Counted from the first letter of the stretch, positions 40,801 to 49,260 are shown. The stretch is DNA of 64,000 nt from Bactericera cockerelli (GCA_024516035.1 CM044955.1:13740079-13804078); one strand, 5' to 3'. Notes: generated by a model not told the origin, from the sequence alone. Numbers and translations are program-made.

Positions 40801-43800
40801 CCATCCTAGACGTCAGGTTCCTTTACTCTCTCACCCTTCTAGACAGTATGCGAAGGAATTGGCTGTGTCGCGTCACCTCTCACGCACTTTACACCCTCTT
40901 TTAACACATTGCGTGCCACGTCACACTCTAGAGTGTGACAGTGCACTTGTCATTCTGGCCCTGTAACACTGTAGAGTGCGACAACATGTCGTTTCTTTAA
41001 ACGTCTGTCACACTCTAGAGTGTGACCAGAAATACAAACTAACGTCAACGTCACACCGTAGCGTGTGACATGGTGTCTGGAGAAACATGAAATTAAAATT
41101 CTCTTGCACTTCTGGCTCTGTCACACTACACTCTACAGTGTGACCAGAGAAATTGACCAAAATTCGGCTGGTCCCTGGGGAAACATTTACAAATAAGGCT
41201 TGGCACGCAATGTGTTAACAGTCAATTGTTATTCATACTATAATGTCCTCTTTTAAATTGCAGGTCAGGAAGCTGAATGAGATCCGAGAGGAAGAGGAGA
41301 AGATCCTGCTGCAAGAGACAGATGCGATAGAGAAGAAGAAACAGATGGAAGCGAGAATGCAGGACTATTTGAGTGAGGAAGTGCATGCGGCCAGAATACA
41401 AGGTACATTGATATAAATAACTCTAGTAGTGGTACTATTAACACTAAACAGTTTACAGTTTGTATCTGGAAAAAGAAGGGGAAAAAAAACTTATATTTTG
41501 TTGTCTCCTGTAAATTGGTTATGTACCGTAAATATACAATACCTAACGGTATTTATTTATTATTAAAATCGTTGATCTCTTGCCATAGTAACTGGTGATG
41601 CAAATCCTGTCTCGTCTAAGAGTGAGGTGGCGGGACGCGGGATAAGTCAATAATGGCCGAGTCGAGATGTCCTCACGAGGGTAGGCTCTTACATTAAAAG
41701 TACTGAGCAGGAAAAAATCGGACCCCGCTAGGATTCGAACCCAGGTCACCTGGAGTGAGAGACGAGCATGCTACCGCTAGACCAAGGTGACTACTGTATT
41801 ATCATTGTGCGAGTAGTCACCGTTGCCGAGTGAGTTAGCTCGCTAGGCATTGGACGCACGGTGACCTGGGTTCGATCCCCGGCAGGATTTTTTCTGCTTT
41901 GTACTTGGGTGTTCGGGGTCCACTCATACCTCGTGAGGAAAAATGAGTAGCTGCTCTAATGTGAGCAGCGACCAGTAGAGGAATTATAGACAAAAATAAA
42001 ATATTAGGATAACATAGATACCGTAAAGTCCTGTAATTCTAGGCTACCCACTAAAATTGTGATATAATAACACAAAGAAACACTAGCACGTCCCGGTAGC
42101 TCAGTGGTAAAGGCGGCACTCTGCGAATCCAAAGATTCCAGAGTTCATGGGTTCGAAACCCAGCCGGGACATGATAAATTATCCTCATTTGGGATTTTTA
42201 CCACATAATAATACGTCTTGGGCTTACTGCTGGAATAATGGGACTTAATAGTCCTAATCGGGCAGTATAAATAAGGCGATATTATTATTTATTATTTTAT
42301 TTATCACTGTCCGAACTGTTTCAGAGCTGGAAGATGTGTACAAGAGCGTGTTGCGGAAGGAGGAGGAGAGAGTTTACGGCGAGAGACTGAGGCTGAGCAA
42401 GCTCAAGAGTGAACTGAGGAGACAGGAGATCGACCTGGTCAATGCCACCAGAGCCAAGATCATGAAGGAGAGGGCGGACAGAAAGCACGTGTCTCTGGAG
42501 AGATTGCTGGATGACATTGAGAGGAAGGTGGGTTGAGGTTATAAAGGCAGTTAAAAGATTGTTAGAGACATATATTGAATCGATCAACAGCACTAGAGCC
42601 AAAAGGTAAAGAAAAAAGTGTACATTGAACTCTACTGTCTATTGAAATCTAAAAAAAGTGTATAAGTCTCTCCCGGTAGCTCAGTGATAAAGGCGGCAAT
42701 CTGTGAATCCAAAGATTCCAGGGGTCGCGGGTTCGAAACCCAGCCGGGACAAGATAAGTTATCCTCCCATTTGGGATTTTTACCACATAATAATAGGTAC
42801 GTCTTGGGCTTACTGCTGGAATAATGGGACTTAATAGTCCTAATCGGGCAGTATAAATAAGGCGATATTATTATTATTATTACTTTTTTTTTTTTTTTTT
42901 TTTTTTGAAGTGGGGTTTAACGTCGCTTTCAACTGCCATGGTCATATCACGACGGGGGTTTTACCCTCCATTCGCAGGAAACTCACAAACCTGCTTCTCA
43001 CATTGACCTCACCCAGCCTGAGTGGGGCCGGGAAAAGCCAGCGTCACGAGAATTAGAATTTGAATGGTCACCCATCCAAGTCTTAACCTCGCTGGATGTC
43101 GCTTAACTTCGGTGTTCTGAAGGGAACCGGTGTATTCAACATGCCATCGACGCTGGCTATTATTACTTTTAGTTGAACATTTATAAGTTAATGTTAAAGT
43201 ATGATTTCTTTGTGGTGAAGCACAAGGCCTCTTCACAATTTTTGTGGGTAGCGCAGCACTACTAAGAGCCTCCTTTATTTTTTTCAAATTATTTTACGTT
43301 ACTCTTTGTACTCTGCTAATCCCGTCACGAGTCGTTACACATACAAGTAACTACTTATTTTTCCTCACGAGGTATGAGTGGACCCCGTACATCCAATTAC
43401 AGAGCAGAACATTTCTGCGCCGGCTTGGGATCGAACCCAGATTACCATGCGCGCAAGCCTGTGCGCTAACCCACTCGGCCACGGTGACTACTTTTAGGGC
43501 GGAATTAATAGACGTTTTTATAATACCTCTGTGGCGCTAAGTCAAGGATTGCGTACTGTGTAAGATAGCGAAAACCGACACTTACCAACGACTTAAGTTA
43601 TTGATGTTGTCTATTAATTCCGCCCTTAAACTTTTATATTTTTTACTACAGAAAAATCTGGAGAAGATAGAACTGGACGAGATAGAGGAGGAGGCGAAGC
43701 GACACTTCCTGGAGGTGCTGCTCAGTAAACAGGAGATGGAACAAGAGGTGGACACCCTGTATAGAACCCAGCTGCCGCTGACTCAGAGAGATGCACTGGA

Positions 43801-46800
43801 GAGTCAGCAGGAGGAACTGAGGAAGAAACTGACTCAGGTGAGTGAACAGGAGGGAAACACCCCGAATAGAACTCAGCTGTCGCTGACTCAGAGAGATGCA
43901 CTGGAGAGTCAGCAGGAGGAACTGAGGAAGAAACTGACTCAGGTGAGTAAACAGGAGAGAAACACCCTGTATAAGTATATACTGACTCAAGTAAGTGAAC
44001 AAGGATACCCTGTATACTGTTTTCATTACTCCCACTAAAAAATCACAATTGATGTGAACTTTTTTCTTTTCTTTTTCTCTCTCTCTTTCCTCTTTTTTAT
44101 ATAAATATATATATATTTTTTTTTAATGAGAAGCTTAGGAGAAAAATCTTTAAAAATTACCCGGACACCATGGGGAGTGGGATGTCCAACCACTAAAAAA
44201 CCTAGACCTCTCTGGAGAAGATGATGCACCCGGAACCGTTTAATAACATTACTTCAGGTGCATTATCTAAGGCTCACCATGGGACAACGTCATGGGGCCT
44301 GCACTCTCTCATCTCACTCTCTTTTTTTTATAATTGATTTATTTTGTTCGACAGCTGCATTGCCAGCTGAACAGCAAGTCCCGAGTCCACTCAGCCTCGG
44401 CCGCCATGAGTCTGATGGATGACTTGGCCCAGCGCATAGAGCTGGAGATAGCGCGGGGCATGACCAGCCAGCAGCATCGGAGGGAGAACACGCAGAAACA
44501 AATTGAGGTAACCGGTGGAAGAGAAAGCCACAGGCTTTAACCTCGCCCCTTGATTCACTACATATTTTTATTTATTTACACTTTATTGGTAGGACATATC
44601 ATATACAATACAAATAATTACAAATTAAAATACAATATAATAGAAGAAAAGAAAAAAAAAATAAATATATACATAAGTTAGGACACATAGTCCTAACTAA
44701 AGGGCGGGGTTATTGCCTTGGGCAATCTCTTCCACCCAACCCTTTTTGTGTTCTTTTTTTTCTACTGTGTTCTTTTTTTTCTATTGTGTTCTTTTTTTTG
44801 TGTTTCTTTTTTTTCATGTTATATTTTGTTGAATTTATCATGTAGTTGACCAATAAAGTGTTAAATAATTTTAATAATAATAACCCTTTGCCCTTATCGT
44901 TGAAAAGAATATCACAATACTTTCTTTTATTTGGAATAGAAGAATGAAGATAAAGCGAGCCCCAAAGATGATTTCAGGAAAAATTTGGGGTTGAAAACTA
45001 GTTGGGGATTTTTTTTAACGCTAAGAAGTATAAATTACATGTCAAATTATAATGTTGTCGAGCCAATCAGGTTCTTTCGAAATAATAGTACATACGAGGC
45101 GAGGCCAATCACAGTTTCGCTTAAAAAAGTCTCGAGATATACTTTCCTGTTCCGGTAGCTCAGTGGTAAAGGCGGCACTCTGTGAATCCAAAGACTCCAG
45201 AGGCCGTGGGTTCGAAACCCAGCCGGGACATGACAAGTTATCCAAGTAAAAATCCCATTTGGGATTTTTACCACTTAATACCTAATATGTCTTGGGCTTA
45301 CTGCTGGAATAATGGGACTTTAATTGTCTTAATCGGGCAGTATAAATAAGGCGATATTATTATTATTATTATTATTCCTATCCTCAATTATATTTGTATC
45401 AACAAAATCAAGAGTAAACTAAAAAGTCAACATTCATACCACCTCTCTTCCAATCACTGAAGTTGAATAACGTTGTTGTTTTCAGACATTTGTTGTTGTT
45501 TTAAGACATCAACAACAACGTTGATGTCTGAAAACAACAACAAATTATACCACCAAAATGGAATTCCTTTTTGGGCCGTTCAATTTATCAAGACACAGAA
45601 TTCGGTTACTTTTCCTGATATTACAGCAAGAAAAGCTAATCTTGCGTATAAATTTTTGTGCATATTTTTTCTCAATATGAATATCTGAAGGATAATCATG
45701 TCTGCAATAATCGTCTCTGTATTTATTCGAAATTTCAACCGTGATGAAATCAAAAGTCAAACATGACAAAGTTAATCCAGATCACTAATCAAGTCGAGCG
45801 AGGTAATGTCTTGACGGGTGACTTGAAGGTTCGAATCTTGTTGATGCTGGGTATTAGCTGAGTATCAAAACTATCAGTATAGTAGCTGAGTACCAAAGTT
45901 ATGAGTTCATTATGTGATAGGGTTTAAAATTCTAAGTACATTGAGTATCAAAATTGTTAGTACAGTAGCTCTGCATCAAAATCCTCAGTATAGTTGGAAA
46001 ATATCAAAATCCTCAGAATAACATAAGAGTATCAAACTCCTGAGTGTCAAAACTCTCAGTATAATAGGGAAGTATGTATCTAAATTCTCAGTAAAAAAAC
46101 AGAGTATCAAAATTCTTAGTACGGTAGCAGAGAATTGAAATTCTCAGTACAGTAGGAGAGTATCAAAATTCTCAGTTCATTATGTGTCGCCGTTGAATGC
46201 ACCTTTTCTCGTAGGATCACCGAAGTTAAGTCTTCGTGATGCTGCATTCCGGCGATACCCAGGTTGGGTGAGGTAAACGTTGGTAGCAGGTTTGTGAGTT
46301 TCCTGCGAATGGAGGGTAACACCCCCGTAGTGATATGTCCATGCCGTTAAAAGCGACATTAAACACAAATTAATAAAAAAAGAAGTTCTTTGCGTAAATG
46401 AGTATAAAATTCTCAGTATGGTAGCAGATTATTAAACTTCTCGTATAGTTGTAGACATTATTTCTCAGTCCGGGTTCGAATTCCGGCTGAGCAGAATTAT
46501 TCTATTATCTCCTTTAGAATGGTGCTGGTCCACTCGTACCTATTGATGAAAATAGATAATGCATTTCGTTATTCTATGAGACAATTTCTTTTGACAAGGC
46601 TCTTGTCCCTTCGTGATCAAATTGGACTATGCAGTTGAAACTGACGATAAGAGCCTCTTGCTTGTTGTTGTAGCCAGCTTGGCTACAACTGGAGGGGTGA
46701 GTGATGGTCTCCAGCCAACTTTATTTCAAAGTTGGCTCGTCCTGAACCACATATTTCTATGTGCGATCAACCATCATGAGGACTTGGACTTTTCTGTTAA

Positions 46801-47907
46801 ACCCTTAGGAAACTGCAAGCTAGCCTGGCTTGTAAGGGTTGGCTACTCTGTTCTCTGTTTATAGTCCTCTAGCGAGACTCTGATCCTCTCCCTGTTTAAC
46901 GTCCCCAGCCAGACAAAGAGGCTGTGTGTCAGCCTCTTGCTTCGTCACAATTCATTTTCATACTTTCTTTCTCCCTCTCTCTTCCACCCAACCCATCTCA
47001 GATTCTGCACCTGGAAACAGAGACTGTGAAGCTGGAGAGAGAGCTGGATGAACTACTGAAGCAAGTCATTGATAAGCGAGGCGCAGAAACGAGCAAGAAC
47101 TTGGCGTTCGCACAACGTGACGACACGGAATGTGCTCAGCATCACAAGGAAACCATTAAACACGCTGGTAGGTCTTTGATAATTTTCTTTCTCACGAGAA
47201 TTATTCTACAGAATAATCGCATAAAATATGTAAGACCTGTTTGACTGCTGGAGTAAAGGGACTTTTCAGTTTTAACTCGGCAGTATAAACAAGGTATATT
47301 TTATTCTACTCTATTCTACAGAAAACGTCCTGATTTTCAATTTTGGTCCATATGAATTTCTTTAAGAAAAAATCATTCTACATTGCAGACTCACTAAATT
47401 TGTGGGGCGCAAATGTAATTGTTATACATGCATACTCTTAAATTCATCCATTATTTGTGTGTATTGAATTTTTGTCCTAAGAATGCAAGAAATTGGTTCT
47501 TAAATCCTCTGCAACCTTTCAAAAATAATATTCATTTCTGAAAACGTTCCTTTCCAACTTTTCAATCAAGTGTTTGAGACAAAAAAACATTCCACATTAC
47601 ATACTCACTAAATTTCTCGGGTGCAAATATATTTGTGATGCATAATTGTAAATTCATCCATTATTTATTTGTGTGAGTGTGTATTTTGTCCTAAGAATGT
47701 AAGAAATTGATCATTAATTCCTCCTCAACCTTTCCAGAACATCCCTTCCTGAAAATCTTCCTTTCCTCCCTTTCCCTTCCAGACAAAATCATCTACACGC
47801 TGAACTCCATGTCCCAAATGTTGGTCACCCCGTCCTCCTCCTCTAGGAATGAAAGGGACTCGAGCGATAAAAACAAATACCTGAGAAAATTGAAGAAAAT
47901 TTTGTGA
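26962..47907 (+). CDS. TBC1D31: TBC1D31 (WDR67)-like protein, 18 exons, 5' incomplete
   Basis: In vertebrates TBC1D31 is a centriolar-satellite/basal-body protein linked to cilia. Exons: 26962-27111, 27287-27399, 27908-28086, 28899-29047, 29662-29800, 30767-30872, 31699-31886, 34448-34668, 35089-35222, 36570-36742, 38232-38372, 39991-40173, 41264-41402, 42325-42527, 43652-43837, 44355-44507, 47002-47167 and 47783-47907 (TGA 47905). Every junction is phase-consistent; total about 948 codons against ~1066 in human. Order: WD repeats, TBC domain, long charged coiled coil. The first exon here aligns from about residue 30 of the vertebrate protein, so one short upstream exon is missing or unrecognised. 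Its start could be 26962 (after TTCTAG) or 26975 (after CTTCAG). Introns carry many SINEs and a nested gene. Confidence 0.92.
27470..27590 (+). repeat. family C SINE, diverged
   Basis: CTTGAAACTGGCCTTAGTAG...CTTAATCATCAAGAAAACGG and TGTGATTAACACAAATAT-like tail; old copy in a TBC1D31 intron. Confidence 0.5.
27655..27815 (-). repeat. family F SINE, diverged
   Basis: The reverse 5S-like words TCACCCATCCAAACTTCAGT and CATCAAAGCTGG are recognisable. Confidence 0.55.
28446..28743 (-). repeat. family G SINE (tRNA-Gly-like; reference copy)
   Basis: In reverse sense the head is GCGCACGAATAGCTTAGTGG...GGTCCCGGGTTCGAAACC with anticodon-loop TTGCCAT. The long body includes GTGCGCTCGTGTTGACCCAG and CGCCCATCAGAGGGGAGGCA and ends in a T/A run at 28430-28447. 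Confidence 0.8.
29083..29292 (+). repeat. family B SINE
   Basis: Starts within the A box (AACTGGTCAAGTGGTTAACG); complete body; 36 bp after the 29047 exon end. Confidence 0.8.
29480..29630 (-). repeat. family F SINE
   Basis: Reverse 5S-like head: ATCTATCCAAGTCCTAACTT, TTGCTTAACTTCCGTGACAG; ends close to the 29662 acceptor. Confidence 0.65.
29887..30145 (+). repeat. family D SINE (reference copy)
   Basis: The head is GTCACCGTGGCAGAGTGAGT...GGTGACCTGTGTTCAATCC; the body is TTTTTTCTGCTCTGTACTTG, CTCGTGAGGAAAAATGAGTA, ending AACACAAATAAACAC. Confidence 0.82.
30355..30660. repeat. mosaic of SINE tails
   Basis: ACGGAGGGTAAAACCCCCGT and AAATGGAGGGTAAACCCCCC (E/F bodies), then CATTGCCGAAGGCATTATCA (H-like hairpin). 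Confidence 0.5.
30905..31392 (+). repeat. 240-bp tandem duplication
   Basis: Two nearly identical units (CTTTTACTGTGTCTTATCCC... to CTGTAGAACTTC), each holding the reverse E/F body and a palindrome CCTCACCCAGCCTGGGTAGG / CTGGGTGAGG. Recent, given few differences. Confidence 0.88.
32336..33367 (+). CDS. intronless coiled-coil protein nested in a TBC1D31 intron
   Basis: An uninterrupted 343-codon frame from ATG 32336 to TGA 33365, on the same strand as the host gene and inside the intron between 31886 and 34448. Residues ~1-120 are acidic and mixed (MDEIRKLNKKFHHLYDEIM, FYDFDGTFSTDDLYLVV). Residues ~125-335 are a continuous Glu/Lys-rich coiled coil (KAILKQTEHKYKALYNSLEN, LSELEKKKKKLQEAAKKRA). 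I do not recognise the family. Length, codon regularity and absence of frame breaks argue for a real gene. Intronless and nested structure suggests a retrogene, perhaps germline-expressed, but I see no clear poly(A) remnant or target-site duplication. The start is the first ATG after stops upstream. Confidence 0.8.
   Translation: MDEIRKLNKKFHHLYDEIMRNPLPVYEENPSLKQFEQWSKMAQFTDETEPCFYDFDGTFSTDDLYLVVPNSTIKRVSGPNSLNLIEETSKVIEFNETEMTENYLVENEYEEHFFKSGHDLTLESLIKQDNENLERKKDELECKLTQIRENYLDNLVKMEIENIKMGNMREKFKVKAAEKSCKTNELELRRTDSLEQRIERFNELTQIIKEEKEQEDRVHREYRHLKAILKQTEHKYKALYNSLENKRSKIPQLLKQHKIKDQIVKANQAKLKDLRKLLRDISSMEEKTKNELLKEQSKLIKPLAELSELEKKKKKLQEAAKKRAESACQLLASKVFSQENSQL
33663..33910 (+). repeat. 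family F SINE
   Basis: GCCAGCGTCGATGGCACTGA, GTCACTGAAGTTAAGCAACG and GGACTTGGATGGATGACT; full-length, 300 bp after the nested gene. Confidence 0.8.
33923..34425 (-). repeat. cluster of family C SINEs
   Basis: A diverged copy (33923-34065), a partial tail (34137-34208), a fragment (34250-34315) and a good head (34345-34425, GGGACTTGAACCACCGACCT) lie in a row directly before the 34448 TBC1D31 exon. Confidence 0.7.
34448..40173 (+). CDS. TBC1D31: TBC1D31 TBC-domain exons (five), degenerate catalytic fingers
   Basis: Residues ~342-625 form a TBC fold: HRLRPLLKQFGEYPAKFRPL, VWKTVLKIPHN, CQHWFEYFPFPPINTL, then the C-terminal helices through YPKFVVDYQ. Canonical Rab-GAPs use IxxDxxR and YxQ fingers. 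In the matching places here I see IDKKYPLKN and LANWNPLFSL, so neither the Arg nor the Gln is evident. Vertebrate TBC1D31 is similarly atypical. A non-catalytic binding role is therefore more likely than GAP activity; this is inference. Confidence 0.88.
34892..34985 (-). repeat. family B SINE body
   Basis: ATACTCTTAAGTGGAAGATA and AACCACCAGGCGAGGTTAAT; headless. Confidence 0.65.
35453..36046. mobile_element. TIR element with a second element nested inside
   Basis: The outer ends AGCCCCGTTCCCACCAGC and GCTAATGGAAACGGGCT are imperfect inverted repeats. Inside, 35752-36020 is the second copy of the TTTCGTTACATAA-array element seen at 15425, with the array block itself duplicated. No transposase. 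Confidence 0.6.
36155..36420 (+). repeat. dispersed repeat R2 with (CAA)n end
   Basis: GGGGACGTTAAACAGGGAGA to AGCTGTAGCCAAGCTGGCTA then (CAA)n. Reverse copy at 46655-46930; a piece recurs at 36817-36865 with CTCACGATGGTTGATCGCAC. The (CAA)n end suggests a retroposon. Confidence 0.65.
36425..36548 (+). repeat. family H tail
   Basis: TAGGTAGGACATTATTGTTA through TCCTCCTAATAAAGCTTACA and an A-run; ends ~20 bp before the 36570 exon. Confidence 0.5.
36914..36933 (+). repeat. 20-base poly(G) run
   Basis: An uninterrupted G tract followed by TTTTGGGGACAAACCCCCC; it can form G-quadruplex or fold with the following C5-6. Length may be uncertain in the assembly. Confidence 0.8.
37066..37850. other. 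intron, nothing recognised
   Basis: TTAACACGTTCAGCGCC at 37138 looks like one end of a TTAA-flanked element, but no partner end was found. Confidence 0.35.
37853..38000 (-). repeat. family D SINE
   Basis: CCTCACGAGGTATAAGTGGA; GGGGTTCGAACCCAGGTCTT; TCCACGGTGAC. Confidence 0.75.
38085..38210 (+). repeat. dispersed repeat R3 with (CAA)n end
   Basis: CCGTGTCCGTGAGATAGGTA to CTTTCATGTCCATCGCTACT then (CAA)n; ends 22 bp before the 38232 exon. Second copy at 39500-39612. Confidence 0.65.
38447..38765 (-). repeat. family B SINE plus duplicated head
   Basis: The reverse body and head (38447-38650) are followed by another head copy (ATTCAAATCAACGGATCCCT, 38678-38750); ATACAATTCCTTCTGAATCA is repeated between and after. 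Confidence 0.7.
38887..39130 (+). repeat. family F SINE
   Basis: Contains AATCACTGAAGTTAAGCAAC and GCGAGGATGAGTCATC; the 5S C-box region is shortened. Confidence 0.7.
39375..39500 (-). repeat. family D SINE, diverged
   Basis: CTCACGAGGTATGAATGGAC; GGTATTCGAATCCAGGTCAC; the distal head was replaced by R3. Confidence 0.6.
39500..39612 (+). repeat. dispersed repeat R3
   Basis: Similar to 38085-38195 but lacking the (CAA)n; its end abuts a family E SINE. Confidence 0.6.
39598..39856 (-). repeat. family E SINE, full
   Basis: The reverse head ends GTTACGCCACGGAGGC; body TTTTACCCTCCATTCGCTGG and GTTCGGAGGGAACAGAATTT. Confidence 0.8.
40328..40515 (+). repeat. family H retroposon
   Basis: ATTGCCTAAGGCAAT hairpin, CCCCGCCCTTTAGTTAGGAC, then a T-rich stretch and CAATAAAGTG with a (TAAA)n tail. 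Confidence 0.7.
40606..40695 (-). repeat. family A SINE 3' body
   Basis: TATCGCCTTATACTGCCCGA through TTCCAGCAGTAAGTCCAAGA; headless. Confidence 0.65.
40901..41218. mobile_element. piggyBac-like MITE with inner hairpins
   Basis: TTAA at both ends and perfect 14-bp TIRs CACATTGCGTGCCA / TGGCACGCAATGTG. Inside are four to five palindromes of the type GTCACACTCTAGAGTGTGAC. Sits 46 bp before the 41264 TBC1D31 exon. Non-coding. Confidence 0.82.
41264..47907 (+). CDS. TBC1D31: TBC1D31 C-terminal coiled-coil exons (six)
   Basis: Six exons encode almost continuous charged helix: REEEEKILLQETDAIEKKKQ, KSELRRQEIDLVNATRAKI, LDEIEEEAKRHFLEVLLSKQ, and so on. The protein ends SSSSRNERDSSDKNKYLRKL plus KKIL. 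This agrees with the ERER/QEE-rich tail of vertebrate TBC1D31. The 43652-43837 exon is followed by a near-copy of its own 3' end. Confidence 0.9.
41575..41795 (-). repeat. tRNA-derived SINE, variant of family D
   Basis: In reverse sense the head is CACCTTGGTCTAGCGGTAGC...GGGTTCGAATCCTAGCGGGG with body CTGCTCAGTACTTTTAATGT and CTCGTGAGGAC. The head differs from other D copies. Confidence 0.65.
41815..42080 (+). repeat. family D SINE
   Basis: GTCACCGTTGCCGAGTGAGT; GGTTCGATCCCCGGCAGG; full body to AACACAAAGAAACACT. Confidence 0.8.
42090..42290 (+). repeat. family A SINE
   Basis: Full-length; the (ATT)n tail runs to within ~30 bp of the 42325 exon acceptor and may serve as part of the intron end. 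Confidence 0.85.
42671..42882 (+). repeat. family A SINE
   Basis: Full-length copy in the next intron. Confidence 0.85.
42893..43161 (-). repeat. family F SINE (5S-derived), full
   Basis: Begins with the T-run of its tail; CACCCATCCAAGTCTTAACC, GTCGCTTAACTTCGGTGTTC and GGTGTATTCAACATGCCATC are reverse 5S words. Nearly identical to the 13450 copy, so recently active. Confidence 0.85.
43325..43492 (-). repeat. family D SINE
   Basis: CCTCACGAGGTATGAGTGGA; GGGATCGAACCCAGATTACC; CTCGGCCACGGTGAC. Confidence 0.78.
43497..43625. mobile_element. 129-bp MITE, TTA target duplication
   Basis: 17-bp TIRs GGGCGGAATTAATAGAC / GTCTATTAATTCCGCCC, flanked by TTA on both sides. A second copy in reverse is at 55141-55265. 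Ends 26 bp before the 43652 exon. A 3-bp TSD fits PIF/Harbinger-type elements. Confidence 0.8.
43730..44000 (+). repeat. TBC1D31: tandem duplication of a TBC1D31 exon end
   Basis: The last ~100 bases of exon 43652-43837 with its donor recur with period ~108, followed by a short third donor piece (ACTGACTCAAGTAAGTGA). The frame stays open through all three donors, so alternative use would add residues without a frameshift up to the third. Confidence 0.85.
44560..44880 (-). repeat. family H retroposon and GTGTTCTTTTTTTT repeats
   Basis: Reverse hairpin (ATTGCCTTGGGCAAT) with CACTTTATTGG at the tail side. ~44755-44800 holds TGTGTTCTTTTTTTTCTA repeats. Confidence 0.6.
45150..45376 (+). repeat. 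family A SINE
   Basis: Head TTCCGGTAGCTCAGTGGTAA; a small CCAAGTAAAAATCC insertion in the body; (ATT)n tail. Confidence 0.83.
45845..46470 (+). repeat. degenerate ~30-bp repeat interrupted by a SINE
   Basis: GAGTATCAAAATTCTCAGTA and variants recur about ten times to 46175, then resume at ~46395-46460. A 5'-truncated family F SINE (46195-46375) splits the array. Confidence 0.7.
46655..46930 (-). repeat. dispersed repeat R2, reverse
   Basis: Begins TTGTTGTTGTAGCCAGCTTG and ends near TGTTTAACGTCCCCAGCC, complementary to 36155-36420. Confidence 0.65.
47225..47710 (+). repeat. A-like tail plus dispersed repeat R1
   Basis: GACTGCTGGAGTAAAGGGAC to CGGCAGTATAAACAAGG is related to the A body. 47316 onward is complementary to 4366-4680. 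An inner piece (CTCACTAAATTT..., TAAATTCATCCATTATTT) occurs twice ~200 bp apart. Confidence 0.6.
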
Positions 47908-47959
47908 CACTTGATTTTACGACTTTCGTCTATTTTATTTTATACATCTAAATTTAAAT

Positions 47960-48112
47960 GCTATGTTAGTTAACGTATTTGTGTTAGTCACTTTCGTGAT
48001 ATCACAACTACTCAAACTCGCTTTACTAAATCTACGCTGAAACCGGGACTTGAACCACCGACCTCCAAGTTACAAGTCCGCTGCCTTATCGATCTAGCTA
48101 CTGAGGTCAGTA
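47960..48112 (-). repeat. family C SINE
   Basis: Full reverse copy 53 bp after the TBC1D31 stop, probably within its 3' UTR or just beyond. Confidence 0.82.
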
Positions 48113-48198
48113 ATAAATGCTATGGATCACACGTTTAAAGTTGAAAGTTTCAACGGTAGGTTGAAACGTGTGTGATTTGTCAAGAAGGAATAGTATTG

Positions 48199-48458
48199 CC
48201 ATAGCGTGTAGATTTAAGAAGTGTGGAAACGAACCCCAGTTGCATGGAAACGCCACATAGCGCGACACCATCGCAAGGGAGTAGAATATTTCTCGCGGTC
48301 TATTTAAGTTTATGTTTACATTTTGATATATTTATGTTTACATTTGATACGGGTGAGGGACGAGGAGAGGAGACTCCTTTGCGATACTAGCGCTGAGGAC
48401 GCCACGATGTAGGCCGGCGGGGGGTGGTTTCCACACTTCTTAATTCTACACACTATGG
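48199..48458. mobile_element. 260-bp TIR element with TATTG target duplication
   Basis: Ends CCATAGCGTGTAGATTTAAG / CTTAATTCTACACACTATGG with TTCCACACTTCTTAA inside are inverted repeats of ~33 bp. TATTG flanks both sides (48194-48198, 48459-48463). GC-rich core; non-coding. Confidence 0.78.
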
Positions 48459-48463
48459 TATTG

Positions 48464-49159
48464 CTGAAAATTTTGGGAAAACGATTGTGAAGACTGAAGA
48501 GCGGTGGTGTTGTATCTGAGTAAGATGGTTGGTGTTAAGGTGGAGAGGGAATGTGGCTAGTGTGTTAGGAGCGTGTCTAAAAGTAGAAGAACTTTGTTTT
48601 ATTTATTTACTAAAATTATGGAAAAATTAAAAAGTAATACAATAAATTGATTTTTAAATTTTGAGTTTTTTTTTCCAACATTTCCTAAATCAGGCAAAGA
48701 AATCATCAAAATGAATTTTGAGTTTAATGATAAATTATAAATTGAATTTGATTTGAAACCTTATTAGTCCTAGTCGGGCAGTATAAATTAATGAGAAAGC
48801 CGGATCCGCGAGGTCAAACAGGGGAAACTGTTCAGCCAGCAAGATTTGCAAAATATATTATATTAAGTTATAATATTTTATTTTTTGTTGATAATCTCTG
48901 TGTGAACTCTTTGTCCCACAGTTCCCCCCATCGGCTACGCGAACCCGACGGCTCTAGTGTCCACCCTACCAACGTGATAGTGGCGGCTCTCAGGTTGCGA
49001 CAGAGCCGGGTGAACCATGTTGTCCCTTCTCACCATTAACTCCTCCTCTCTAAAAGTCCGCCACTGATAAAACTCCCATTTGTGAGAAGTTCTTGTGTCG
49101 TCTTTGGTGAGTTTCTAGTTATGCTTTGATTTTGCATGTTTCAGTAGTCTGTAGGTAGC
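48464..49159. other. gene-free stretch after TBC1D31
   Basis: CGGGCAGTATAAATTAATGA (A-like tail) at ~48774. The frame at 48791-49039 has no credible support. Confidence 0.4.
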
Positions 49160-49260
49160 GTGCTAGGCTTGCACGCACGGTGACCTGAGTTCGAATCCGA
49201 GCGGTATCGGAATTTTTCAACTTTGTGCTTTGGATGTCACAGGGTCCAGTCATACTTTAA
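49160..49260 (+). repeat. family D SINE, diverged
   Basis: GCTTGCACGCACGGTGACCT and GTTCGAATCCGAGCGG, then a shortened body. Confidence 0.6.

Noticed and set aside
43646..44035. Reverse 129-codon frame
   Set aside because: Antisense of the duplicated TBC1D31 exon end.
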